Positions 1-6,454 are shown, counted from the stretch's first letter. The stretch: 6,585 nt of DNA from Methanosarcina sp. UBA402 (GCA_002509325.1 DADO01000127.1:1-6585), one strand, 5' to 3'. The notes: generated by a model not told the origin, from the sequence alone. Made by a program: numbers and translations.

Positions 1-21
1 AATCATATACAAATTGACCAT
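1..21 (-). CDS. possible 5' end of a truncated minus-strand gene (very tentative)
   Basis: An ATG at 21-19 on the minus strand is preceded by AAGGTG with three bases between them, and the frame stays open to the window edge (M-V-N-L-Y-M-I). The spacing is shorter than usual, and only seven codons are visible. Nothing can be said about function. A sequence closely resembling the argG ribosome-binding region lies just upstream at 32-46, which mildly supports a real start. Chance is a serious alternative. Confidence 0.15.
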
Positions 22-169
22 CTACACCTTAATTACCCCTAATTGTTGAGAAAAATATTAAAACGCCTATAATCAATTAAATTACAATCATCATCTCTAA
101 TAAACATGTTCAGAAAGTAAACTTTTCTATTTGTCTATTTATTTGCCTCTATTTTTAATTATAAGAAAA

Positions 170-206
170 GGCCGGTCTCCTTCGTCGACCGTTGAGAGCC
201 CGGGGT
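170..206 (-). terminator. GC-rich hairpin, probable secondary terminator or small structured RNA
   Basis: This is a sharply GC-rich island in AT-rich surroundings. On the minus strand CCGG-GC-TCTC (203-176) pairs as CCGG and TCTC with GAGA and CCGG, leaving a 2-nt bulge and a 14-nt loop. CC and then TTTTCTT (169-163) follow, a T-rich tail in the direction of argG transcription. An alternative fold pairs CGGTC (173-177) with GACCG (187-191). The plus strand has no T tract after the hairpin, so the polarity fits a minus-strand transcript. It could be a back-up terminator about 160 nt beyond argG, or the 3' end of a short RNA starting after the TATA-like sequence at 236-243. Confidence 0.4.
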
Positions 207-310
207 ACAAAATGTGATCTTGAAAATGTTATCTACTTATAAGAAAATCCAAGAGACTTACTTCCAAGCAAACAATAATCAAAACAGAAAAACGGTTAGA
301 AGAAACTAAA

Positions 311-346
311 ATTAAAAAAAGAAGCCTGCTCCTCTAAAAGGAACAG
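311..346 (-). terminator. argG transcription terminator
   Basis: In the minus-strand RNA, CUGUUCC (346-340) pairs with GGAGCAG (332-326), using one G-U wobble, and an extra A-U pair closes a five-base loop. The hairpin is followed by GCTTC and seven consecutive T residues (320-314), then AATTTT. It begins 16 bases after the argG stop codon. The wobble forms only in the minus-strand RNA (it would be C-A on the other strand), which agrees with the orientation of argG. Confidence 0.75.
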
Positions 347-361
347 ACAAAACTCAAAATA

Positions 362-1546
362 TTATTTTTCCATCACTTTCCTGTACATCCTCGCCTGGAA
401 CCCGTGATACTTCGCAAATCCTTCTGCATCCTTCTGGTCAATGGTCCGGCTGTCAAAAGAAACCAGATCCTCAGAATAAAGTGCATTTGGCGAGCTGCGG
501 GCAAGGATCGTGAGGGCGCCTTTGTAGAGCCTGACTTTCACTTTACCTGTAACCCTTTCCTGGGACTTGTCAATAAAGGCATTCAGGTCGGCATAAAGCG
601 GCTCATCCACAAGCCCGTAATAGGCAAGTTCGGACCACTGGTCGTCCACGATCTTCTTGAACTTGAGTTCGCTGCGGGTCAGGACGAGTTTTTCAAGGTC
701 GGCGTGGGCTGCCAGGAGAACGGTTGCAGCTGGATGCTCGTAGTTCTCACGGGCTTTTAAGCCGAGCACGCGGTCTTCGATCATATCGGTCCTACCGACA
801 CCGTTTTCGCCTGCAATTTTATTCAGTCTCTTGATAAGGTCGTAGCCGCCGAGTTTTTCGCCGTCAAGGGAGATTGGGACTCCGGCTTCAAAACCGATGT
901 CAAGAATCCTGGGCTCGTTGGGGGCTTTTTCAGGCGAGGTTGTCCACTCATAGATCTCTTCAGGCGGGACAAAAGAAGGGTCTTCAAGCCTGCCGCCTTC
1001 GATGCTGCGGCTCCAGATGTTTTCGTCAACGCTCCAAGGTTTGGATTTTGTGGCTTCCACAGGGATTCCGTGCTTTTTTGCGTACTCGATTTCCCACTCG
1101 CGGGTCAGATTCATTTCCCGCATCGGGGCGATAACTTCCAGGTCGGTCTGGCGGAAAACGGCTTCGAAACGGAGCTGGTCATTGCCTTTTCCTGTGCAGC
1201 CGTGCGCAAGGGCAACTGCGCCTTCTTTAATGGCTGCCTCAACCACCTTTTTCGCAATTAGCGGACGGGCAACCGATGTGCCCATAACATAGCCCTCGTA
1301 GTTTCCGTTGGCTTTGATCAGGGGAAAGATGTAATCTTTTACGAACTCTTCCTTTGCATCGATTGTATAATGCTTATCGCTGATTTTCTCGGCTTTTGCG
1401 TCAGCCCGCCTGATTTCCTCTTCAGGCTGGCCCACATCGACCGAAATTGTAATTACTTCATCGTATCCGTACTTTTCCTTGAGGAGGGGAATGCACACCG
1501 AGGTGTCAAGCCCTCCCGAATATGCAAGTGCAACTTTCTTTACCAT
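362..1546 (-). CDS. argG: argininosuccinate synthase
   Basis: Cytoplasmic enzyme joining citrulline and aspartate, with ATP cleaved to AMP and PPi, to give argininosuccinate; this is the penultimate step of arginine synthesis. The 394-residue product matches the usual family length. Visible landmarks are the ATP-pyrophosphatase loop AYSGGLDTS (8-16), TSVARP (90-95), the citrulline/aspartate-binding stretch with GCTGKGNDQLRFE (116-128), WSVDENIWSRSIEGG (171-185) followed by LEDP, and GRTDMIEDR (251-259) in the C-terminal synthetase domain. The start is the ATG at 1546, giving MVKKVALAYSGG, where family members begin. The frame stays open upstream to a TTG at 1702, but those 52 codons are largely the translation of a 21-bp tandem repeat and are not family sequence. 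AGGGGT nine bases before the ATG is the likely ribosome-binding site. The gene lies downstream of carAB but probably has its own promoter. Confidence 0.97.
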   Translation of the reverse strand: MVKKVALAYSGGLDTSVCIPLLKEKYGYDEVITISVDVGQPEEEIRRADAKAEKISDKHYTIDAKEEFVKDYIFPLIKANGNYEGYVMGTSVARPLIAKKVVEAAIKEGAVALAHGCTGKGNDQLRFEAVFRQTDLEVIAPMREMNLTREWEIEYAKKHGIPVEATKSKPWSVDENIWSRSIEGGRLEDPSFVPPEEIYEWTTSPEKAPNEPRILDIGFEAGVPISLDGEKLGGYDLIKRLNKIAGENGVGRTDMIEDRVLGLKARENYEHPAATVLLAAHADLEKLVLTRSELKFKKIVDDQWSELAYYGLVDEPLYADLNAFIDKSQERVTGKVKVRLYKGALTILARSSPNALYSEDLVSFDSRTIDQKDAEGFAKYHGFQARMYRKVMEK

Positions 1547-1555
1547 GCTTTTATT

Positions 1556-1561
1556 ACCCCT
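1556..1561 (-). promoter_or_regulatory. argG ribosome-binding site
   Basis: AGGGGT on the minus strand lies nine bases before the ATG at 1546. It is only a partial match to GGAGGTGA but is the best candidate nearby. It favours this ATG over the TTG at 1702, which has no purine-rich site in front of it. Confidence 0.55.
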
Positions 1562-1590
1562 ATTGTGGATTAAAATAAATAAGAGTGATA

Positions 1591-1670
1591 AGTAACTTGA
1601 AACAAGTATTGAGTAACTTGAAACAAGTATTGAGTAACTTGAAACAAGTATTGAGTAACTTGAAACAAAT
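1591..1670. repeat. 21-bp tandem repeat in the argG leader
   Basis: Three exact 21-bp units start at 1591, 1612 and 1633, and a fourth partial unit starts at 1654 (15 identical bases, then divergence). Each complete unit contains ACTTG-AAA-CAAGT, a perfect 5-bp inverted repeat with a 3-base spacer; in the fourth unit the right arm is changed to CAAAT. The array lies between the predicted argG promoter and the argG start, so it should be part of the mRNA leader. Because 21 is a multiple of three, it translates as repeated SSYSILV in the open frame ahead of argG, which could mislead start-site prediction. Function is unknown; it could be an array of protein-binding sites, RNA hairpins, or simple replication slippage. 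Confidence 0.9.
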
Positions 1671-1740
1671 ACAATAGATACAGGTTTAATAGAATTGAAC
1701 AATCGTAAATATGTTTGAATTAGCTTAGTAATCTAAATAA

Positions 1741-1769
1741 AAATATATAAAGATGGCAGGCAAGCCATC
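1741..1769 (-). terminator. carAB transcription terminator
   Basis: GATGGC (minus strand, 1769-1764) pairs perfectly with GCCATC (1757-1752) around a six-base loop. It is followed on the minus strand by TTTATATATTTTTATTT. The hairpin starts about 88 bases after the carB stop. On the plus strand the same stem is followed by CTTTTTG, but no plus-strand gene is present to use it. The T-rich tail coincides with the argG TATA box, so the functions of terminator and promoter may overlap. Confidence 0.55.
1744..1751 (-). promoter_or_regulatory. predicted argG TATA box
   Basis: TTTATATA on the minus strand is a perfect archaeal TATA box. With the usual 22-27 base distance, transcription would start near 1718-1724, giving a leader of roughly 175 nt that contains the tandem repeats. 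The sequence immediately upstream is the arm of the terminator hairpin (GCCATC) and not the purine-rich BRE often seen, so promoter strength is uncertain. Confidence 0.55.
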
Positions 1770-1775
1770 CTTTTT

Positions 1776-1805
1776 GTTCAGAGCATCTGCGCAGAACTTC
1801 GGTTC
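1776..1805. repeat. overlapping short inverted repeats after carB
   Basis: GAAC at 1794-1797 can pair with GTTC at 1802-1805 around a TTCG tetraloop, or with GTTC at 1776-1779. Between them lies the perfect 10-bp palindrome TCTGCGCAGA (1786-1795). The folds exclude one another. They sit in the carB 3' untranslated region just before the terminator hairpin. The stems are short, so a role is uncertain. Confidence 0.45.
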
Positions 1806-1856
1806 GGAAATTTCTGGCTTTACTCTATTCTTGCTGCTTTATTCGATTTTTACAGG

Positions 1857-4800
1857 TTAGGCTTTGCTTTCCTGCATCTCTTTATGATACTCGTTGATGG
1901 CCTTAATCGTAAGGTCCTGCCCTTTCTTCATAGTCTCGATGGCATCAGCTGCGGCAATTGCTGCCTGGATTGTGGTAATATATGGGACCTTGAAATCCAC
2001 GGCTGCCCTCCTGATCCTTGAGCCGTCTCTCCGGGACTGCTTGTTTGTTGGAGTATTGATTATTAGGTCAACCTCGTCCCTGCGCATCATATCTATTACA
2101 TTCGGGCTTCCGTCGTGGACCTTTTTCACAGTATCCATGAAGACCCCATGCTGTGCGAGATAGTTTACAGTACCCTGCGTGCCCATAAGTTCAAGGCCTG
2201 CTGCCTGCAGTTTCCTTGCAACTTCAATAAGTTCGGTTTTGTCTTCATTCCTTATGGAAAGGAAAACTTTTCCTGTAAGGGGCAGCACATTATCAGCTGC
2301 AAGCTCAGCCTTATAGTATGCCCTTCCAAAGTCATAGTCAATACCCATGACCTCGCCAGTGCTTTTCATTTCCGGGCCAAGGATAGGATCTGCACCTGGC
2401 AATTTATCAAAAGGCAGAAGGACTTCCTTAATCGAGACATATTTCGGCTTTGGTTCATCCGTGTAGCCCAGGCTCTTTAAACTGTGTCCTGCAATAACTT
2501 TGGCTGCGATCTTGGCAAGTGGAATTCCCGCGGCTTTTGAGACAAAGGGAATTGTCCTGCTTGAACGGGGGTTTGCTTCAAGCACAAAGACCTTTCCGCC
2601 TTTTTCTGCCATCTGAATATTGATCAGCCCTTTGACCCTGAGGGCAAGAGCTATCTTGCGGGTATAATCCCTGACCTGGGAAAGCACTTCAGACGAAAGA
2701 GTCTGGGGCGGAATTACACAGGCTGAGTCCCCGGAGTGCACACCTGCTTCCTCTATGTGCTCCATGATCGCGCCTATAAGCACCTCTTCCTGGTCGCAGA
2801 CCGCATCAACATCGATTTCGTTGGCTGCCTCAAGGAAGTCGTCAATAAGGATCGGGTGTTCGGGAGAGACTCGAACTGCTTCTTTCATATAGCGCTCAAG
2901 GTCGATTTCATCGTATACGATTTCCATTGCCCGCCCTCCAAGCACATAAGAAGGGCGCACAAGTACAGGGAAACCGATCCGTTTTGCAACCTCGATTGCT
3001 TCCTTCTGGGAAGTTGCATACCCGCCTTCAGGCTGTGGAATGGCGAGTTCCTGCATAAGGATATGGAACTTTTCCCTGTCTTCGGCAAGATCCATATCTT
3101 CAGGGTCAGTACCCATTATCACGGTATTAAGGTCAGTTCTGTTCTCCAATTCCTCTTTGAGGGGAATCGCAAGGTTTACCGAGGTCTGCCCTCCGAACTG
3201 CACAAGGACTCCATCAGGTTTCTCACACTCGATTACGTTCATCACATATTCCAGTGTAAGAGGCTCAAAAAAGAGTTTGTCCGATGTATCGAAGTCTGTA
3301 GATACGGTTTCAGGATTGTTATTAATAATATGAGTCTCGATGCCTTCTTCCCGAAGTGCAGAAACTGCATGAACAGTACAGTAATCAAATTCTATTCCCT
3401 GCCCAATCCTGATCGGGCCAGCTCCAAGGATGAGAATTTTCTTCCTATCTGTAGGACTCGTTTCGCAGGCATCTTCATAAGTAGAATAGTAATAAGGAGT
3501 CGCTGCTTCAAACTCGGCTGCGCAGGTATCCACCATCTTAAAGGTGGCCAGGATTCCGGCTGCGTGCCTGAGGTCGTTTATTTCCTGCCTGGTCCTGCCA
3601 GTCAGTTCGGCAAGGCGGGTATCCGGAAAGCCCATTCTTTTTGCTTCGCGCAGAAGTTCTGGAGTAAGGTCTTCTGTCCTGATGCGCTTTTCCATTTCCA
3701 CTATCCTTTTCATTTTTGATATAAAGAAGGGATTGATACTCGTAAGCTCGGCGATTTGCTTTACTGACATGCCTCGCTCAAGTGCATGGAAAACGACAAA
3801 AAGACGTTCACTTGTAGGGGTCTTGAGGAGAGTTTTGACTTCTGATTCTTCCCAGTGTTTTACTCCTAACTGGCTGTCGATATCCAGGGACTTGAAAGCC
3901 TTTAGCAGGGACTCTTCAATTGTCCTGCCAATTGCCATGACTTCACCTGTACTTTTCATGGCTGTGGTCAGAGTTTTGTCTGCGGTTGTGAACTTGTCAA
4001 AAGGCCACCTTGGGATCTTTGTAATTACATAATCCAGAGCAGGCTCAAAAGAAGCAGGGGTGCTCTTTGTAACACTGTTTATAATCTCATCAAGCTTCAT
4101 CCCGATTGCAATCTTTGCGGTTACGCGGGCAATCGGGTAACCTGTAGCCTTTGATGCAAGAGCTGATGATCTTGAAACTCTGGGATTTACCTCGACAACG
4201 CGGTAATCGCCTTCTTTTAAGGCGTACTGGATATTGCACCCCCCTTCAATCTTGAGGGCGCGGATAATCTTGATTGAGGCACTCCTGAGCATCTGGTGTT
4301 CGGCATCACTTAAGGTCTGGGAAGGGGCAACAACTGCTGATTCTCCTGTGTGCACGCCCATTGGGTCGATATTTTCCATGTTACAGATTACGATACAGGT
4401 ATCGTTTGCATCTCTCATGACCTCATACTCGACCTCTGCCCAGCCTAGCACACTTTCTTCAATGAGCACCTGGGAAATCCGGCTGCGCCTGAGCCCGCGT
4501 TCTGTGATATCAAGCAGCTCTTCCTTTGTTCGGGCAATCCCACCTCCAGCCCCACCAAGGGTGTAAGCCGGGCGGACGATAAGGGGTAGACCAAGCTCCT
4601 CAACAACCTCTTCGGCCTCTTTTAAAGAATGGACTGCTCGGCTTAAGGGGACCTTTTCTCCTATACTGAGCATGGTCTCCTTAAATAGCTCTCTGTCTTC
4701 CGTATTTTTAATAGCTTCAACAGGAGTCCCAAGGATCTGAACTCCATATTTCTCAAAAACGCCCATTTCTTCAAGTTCACTGGTAATATTAAGGCTGGTC

Positions 4801-5078
4801 TGCCCTCCAATGCCTGCAATAATTCCATCTGGGCGCTCTTTTTCAATAATCTTTTCTACTACTCTGGCATCAAGGGGTTCGATATAGACTGAATCAGCCA
4901 TTTCAGGATCAGTCATTATGGTTGCAGGGTTTGAGTTCACAAGTACAACCTTTAACCCTTCTTCTTTTAAGGACCTGCAGGCCTGGCTGCCTGAGAAGTC
5001 AAATTCTGCAGCCTGTCCGATAGTGATTGGGCCTGAACCTATAAGCAAAACTTTCTTTATGTCTTCGCGTTTAGGCAT
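1857..5078 (-). CDS. carB: carbamoyl-phosphate synthetase large subunit
   Basis: Synthetase subunit making carbamoyl phosphate from bicarbonate, ammonia supplied by CarA, and two ATP. The 1073-residue length is that of the full bacterial-type enzyme, with both halves in one chain. The carboxyphosphate half starts with GSGPITIGQAAEFD (14-27) and has ATP-site residues R129, R169, H243 and the E296/N298/R300 cluster. An oligomerisation region covers about 400-545. The second, carbamate-phosphorylating half starts with GAGPIRIGQGIEFDY (552-566), with R668, R708, R716 and E834/N836/R838. The C-terminal regulatory MGS-like domain (about 936-1073) keeps GTQGT (966-970) and K986, which align with the UMP/IMP phosphate pocket of the E. 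coli enzyme, and Y1033 and T1035, which align with ornithine-site residues. Allosteric control by pyrimidine nucleotide and ornithine is therefore plausible but inferred. The start codon overlaps the carA stop by one base (TAATG). No frameshift or missing catalytic motif is seen. Confidence 0.98.
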   Translation of the reverse strand: MPKREDIKKVLLIGSGPITIGQAAEFDFSGSQACRSLKEEGLKVVLVNSNPATIMTDPEMADSVYIEPLDARVVEKIIEKERPDGIIAGIGGQTSLNITSELEEMGVFEKYGVQILGTPVEAIKNTEDRELFKETMLSIGEKVPLSRAVHSLKEAEEVVEELGLPLIVRPAYTLGGAGGGIARTKEELLDITERGLRRSRISQVLIEESVLGWAEVEYEVMRDANDTCIVICNMENIDPMGVHTGESAVVAPSQTLSDAEHQMLRSASIKIIRALKIEGGCNIQYALKEGDYRVVEVNPRVSRSSALASKATGYPIARVTAKIAIGMKLDEIINSVTKSTPASFEPALDYVITKIPRWPFDKFTTADKTLTTAMKSTGEVMAIGRTIEESLLKAFKSLDIDSQLGVKHWEESEVKTLLKTPTSERLFVVFHALERGMSVKQIAELTSINPFFISKMKRIVEMEKRIRTEDLTPELLREAKRMGFPDTRLAELTGRTRQEINDLRHAAGILATFKMVDTCAAEFEAATPYYYSTYEDACETSPTDRKKILILGAGPIRIGQGIEFDYCTVHAVSALREEGIETHIINNNPETVSTDFDTSDKLFFEPLTLEYVMNVIECEKPDGVLVQFGGQTSVNLAIPLKEELENRTDLNTVIMGTDPEDMDLAEDREKFHILMQELAIPQPEGGYATSQKEAIEVAKRIGFPVLVRPSYVLGGRAMEIVYDEIDLERYMKEAVRVSPEHPILIDDFLEAANEIDVDAVCDQEEVLIGAIMEHIEEAGVHSGDSACVIPPQTLSSEVLSQVRDYTRKIALALRVKGLINIQMAEKGGKVFVLEANPRSSRTIPFVSKAAGIPLAKIAAKVIAGHSLKSLGYTDEPKPKYVSIKEVLLPFDKLPGADPILGPEMKSTGEVMGIDYDFGRAYYKAELAADNVLPLTGKVFLSIRNEDKTELIEVARKLQAAGLELMGTQGTVNYLAQHGVFMDTVKKVHDGSPNVIDMMRRDEVDLIINTPTNKQSRRDGSRIRRAAVDFKVPYITTIQAAIAAADAIETMKKGQDLTIKAINEYHKEMQESKA

Positions 5079-6184
5079 TAGATTTCACCTCCGAGGACCT
5101 TTACAACCCTGCCAAAGAATGTTTCCTCGGTATCCATGGGCCCTGCTTGAGCCTCAGGGTGGAACTGCACTCCAAAAAGATCCAGGTCCTTATGGGAGAC
5201 CCCTTCTACGGTTCTGTCGTTTGCGTTCAGGTACTTCACATAAAGCCCTGTGCCTTCAAGGGAGTCTAAATCAACGGCATATCCATGGTTCTGGGAGGTT
5301 ATGAAAGTCTTATTTTCAACCAGGTCCTTTACTGGCTGGTTTCCTCCCCTGTGCCCGAATTTTAACTTGTATGTCCTTGCTCCCATAGCAAGGGAGATTA
5401 TCTGGTGCCCAAAACAGATCCCGCAGACCGGAATCTTACCTGCAAAAGCCTTTACGGCATTTATTGCATCCTTTGCGTTTTCCGGGTTCCCTGGCCCATT
5501 TGAGACGAAAAGAAGATCAGGTTCATAACTTGCAATTTCCGAAGGTTTTGTAGTTGCAGGGACCAGTGTAAGGTCAATTCCCCGCCTATGCAGGTTGCTT
5601 ATGATATTGCGCTTTATCCCAAGATCGATTACAACCGCATGTTTATGTTTGTTGACGCCTTTCCAGGCTCCTTCTGCTCCAGGAATGAAGCGAGGCTCTT
5701 TACAGGTTACAAGGGAGGTAAGTTCCTCATCTGTAATCTGCGGAAAGTTCCTTGCCATATTGACAGCCTCTTCCCCTTCATCACTGCCTGTGATAAGGGC
5801 TGCTCGCATAGTCCCGCGCTCCCTTATTCCTATGGTGAGCATCCGGGTGTCCAAGCCTTCAATTCCTGGTTTTCCTTCATCTTCCAAAAATTTGTGGATA
5901 GAGCGAGTTGATTTATAATGATAGGGATTTTTGCAGGCTTCCCTGACAACAAGCCCTTCTGCATGGATATTATCGGACTGGGCATGTTCCCCGCTGACCC
6001 CGTAGTTTCCGATAAGAGGATAAGTGAACATTAAGATCTGACCCCTGTAAGAAGGATCAGTCAAAGCCTCCTCATATCCCGTGAATTGAGTGGTAAAAAC
6101 AAGTTCGCCGCAAGCTGTGCCTTCAGCACCAAAACCGGTGCCTTTAATAACTGTTCCATTTTCTAAGCCTAGTACTGCTTTCAT
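5078..6184 (-). CDS. carA: carbamoyl-phosphate synthetase small subunit (glutaminase)
   Basis: Hydrolyses glutamine and passes ammonia to CarB. The N-terminal CPSase small-chain domain (about 1-150) begins MKAVLGLENGTVIKGTGFG and includes FTTQFTGYEEALTDPSY (30-46). The C-terminal class I glutamine amidotransferase domain (about 180-368) has the SNGPGNP oxyanion-region motif (228-234), the nucleophile C257 in GICFGHQ, and H342 and E344 in FHPEA completing the catalytic triad. The length of 368 residues is typical. I chose the ATG at 6184 because family members begin at this point and AGGT lies seven bases upstream. An adjacent in-frame ATG at 6187 and one at 6217, which would add MSYDIYSQVQM, are alternatives; the 6217 codon lacks a ribosome-binding site. 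It is the first gene of the carAB operon, behind a TATA box at 6281-6288. Confidence 0.97.
   Translation of the reverse strand: MKAVLGLENGTVIKGTGFGAEGTACGELVFTTQFTGYEEALTDPSYRGQILMFTYPLIGNYGVSGEHAQSDNIHAEGLVVREACKNPYHYKSTRSIHKFLEDEGKPGIEGLDTRMLTIGIRERGTMRAALITGSDEGEEAVNMARNFPQITDEELTSLVTCKEPRFIPGAEGAWKGVNKHKHAVVIDLGIKRNIISNLHRRGIDLTLVPATTKPSEIASYEPDLLFVSNGPGNPENAKDAINAVKAFAGKIPVCGICFGHQIISLAMGARTYKLKFGHRGGNQPVKDLVENKTFITSQNHGYAVDLDSLEGTGLYVKYLNANDRTVEGVSHKDLDLFGVQFHPEAQAGPMDTEETFFGRVVKVLGGEI
5085..5092 (-). promoter_or_regulatory. carB ribosome-binding site inside carA
   Basis: GGAGGTGA on the minus strand is a full consensus match to the 3' end of archaeal 16S rRNA, placed six bases before the carB ATG. 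The same bases encode the Gly-Gly-Glu near the C-terminus of CarA. With the one-base stop/start overlap, this points to translational coupling of the two subunits, which are needed in equal amounts. Confidence 0.9.
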
Positions 6185-6191
6185 CATCTGA

Positions 6192-6195
6192 ACCT
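6192..6195 (-). promoter_or_regulatory. carA ribosome-binding site
   Basis: AGGT on the minus strand lies four bases before the ATG at 6187 and seven before the ATG at 6184. It is a short match, but the ATG at 6217 has none, so it supports an internal start and a 368-residue protein. Confidence 0.5.
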
Positions 6196-6280
6196 GCGAG
6201 TAAATGTCATAAGACATGTATAAGCGTTACGATGACTTTCTCGATTCCCGAATTTTACTTTATTTTTTTCAGTCTTTTAA

Positions 6281-6288
6281 TATATAAA
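6281..6288 (-). promoter_or_regulatory. predicted carAB TATA box
   Basis: TTTATATA on the minus strand, a perfect archaeal TATA box. It predicts a transcription start near 6255-6261 and a leader of about 70-75 nt to the preferred carA start. It is preceded by GATAGA. A direct repeat and inverted repeats lie 35 or more bases upstream, where archaeal activators can bind. Confidence 0.65.
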
Positions 6289-6322
6289 TCTATCAATTAA
6301 ATATTTTCTTCTGTAAATCCGC

Positions 6323-6366
6323 CCTTCAGACTAAAAACAAAATTTTCCTTCAGACTAAAAACAAAA
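6323..6366. repeat. 20-bp direct repeat upstream of the carAB promoter
   Basis: CCTTCAGACTAAAAACAAAA occurs exactly at 6323-6342 and again at 6347-6366, a 24-base period with four T residues between. It lies 35-78 bases upstream of the TATA box. The 24-base period is slightly over two helical turns, so two protein molecules could bind on the same face. Its function is inferred only from position. Confidence 0.85.
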
Positions 6367-6391
6367 CCTTATCTCCGAAACTCAAGGTTTT
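6363..6391. repeat. 8-bp inverted repeat upstream of carA
   Basis: AAAACCTT (6363-6370) and AAGGTTTT (6384-6391) are perfect inverted copies 13 bases apart. The left arm overlaps the end of the second direct repeat. Centre-to-centre spacing of the arms is 21 bases, about two helical turns, which would suit a dimeric regulator. A weak hairpin is the alternative reading. Confidence 0.6.
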
Positions 6392-6429
6392 CAAAAATCG
6401 TATTCAAATAATTGTTCATATTTATGTTC

Positions 6430-6454
6430 AATAATATTATTACATAATATTATT
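6430..6454. repeat. AT-only perfect inverted repeat
   Basis: AATAATATTA (6430-6439) and TAATATTATT (6445-6454) are perfect 10-base inverted copies around TTACA. The composition makes the hairpin weak and chance more likely than for a GC-containing palindrome. It may still act as a protein site or mark the end of a neighbouring transcript. Confidence 0.55.

Larger units (their letters stand above)
22..361. other. intergenic region downstream of argG
   Basis: About 340 bases of mostly AT-rich DNA without a convincing gene. It holds the argG terminator hairpin (311-346), an isolated GC-rich hairpin (170-206) and, near the left edge, an SD-like stretch. A 27-codon plus-strand ORF at 226-309 has no ribosome-binding site and a low-complexity Asn/Gln/Lys composition, so I do not call it. 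Nothing else is recognisable. Confidence 0.6.
1547..1856. other. carB-argG intergenic region
   Basis: This 310-base stretch carries, in the direction of transcription, several small overlapping inverted repeats (1776-1805), the carB terminator hairpin (1752-1769), a TATA box in its T-rich tail (1744-1751), about 50 AT-rich bases, the tandem repeat array (1591-1670) and the argG ribosome-binding site. No independent gene is visible. Confidence 0.7.

Noticed and set aside
226..309. 27-codon plus-strand ORF downstream of argG
   Set aside because: No ribosome-binding site and a low-complexity composition, and the frame is easily explained by chance in AT-rich DNA.
404..760. 118-codon plus-strand frame opposite argG
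   Set aside because: It is fully overlapped by the conserved argG coding sequence, with no family resemblance.
1591..1670. Tandem repeat as a CRISPR array
   Set aside because: The 21-bp units are directly contiguous with no unique spacers, and no cas genes are present.
2736..3719. 327-codon plus-strand open frame opposite carB
   Set aside because: It lies wholly inside carB, and its translation shows no recognisable domain. Long antisense frames are common in genes with this codon bias.
3544..4032. 162-codon plus-strand frame opposite carB
   Set aside because: It is Ser/Arg/Leu-rich, typical of an antisense shadow, and carB is intact with all motifs on the other strand.
6185..6217. Extended CarA start at the ATG at 6217
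   Set aside because: The 11 extra residues are not family sequence, and the codon has no ribosome-binding site, whereas AGGT precedes the internal ATGs. It is kept only as an alternative.
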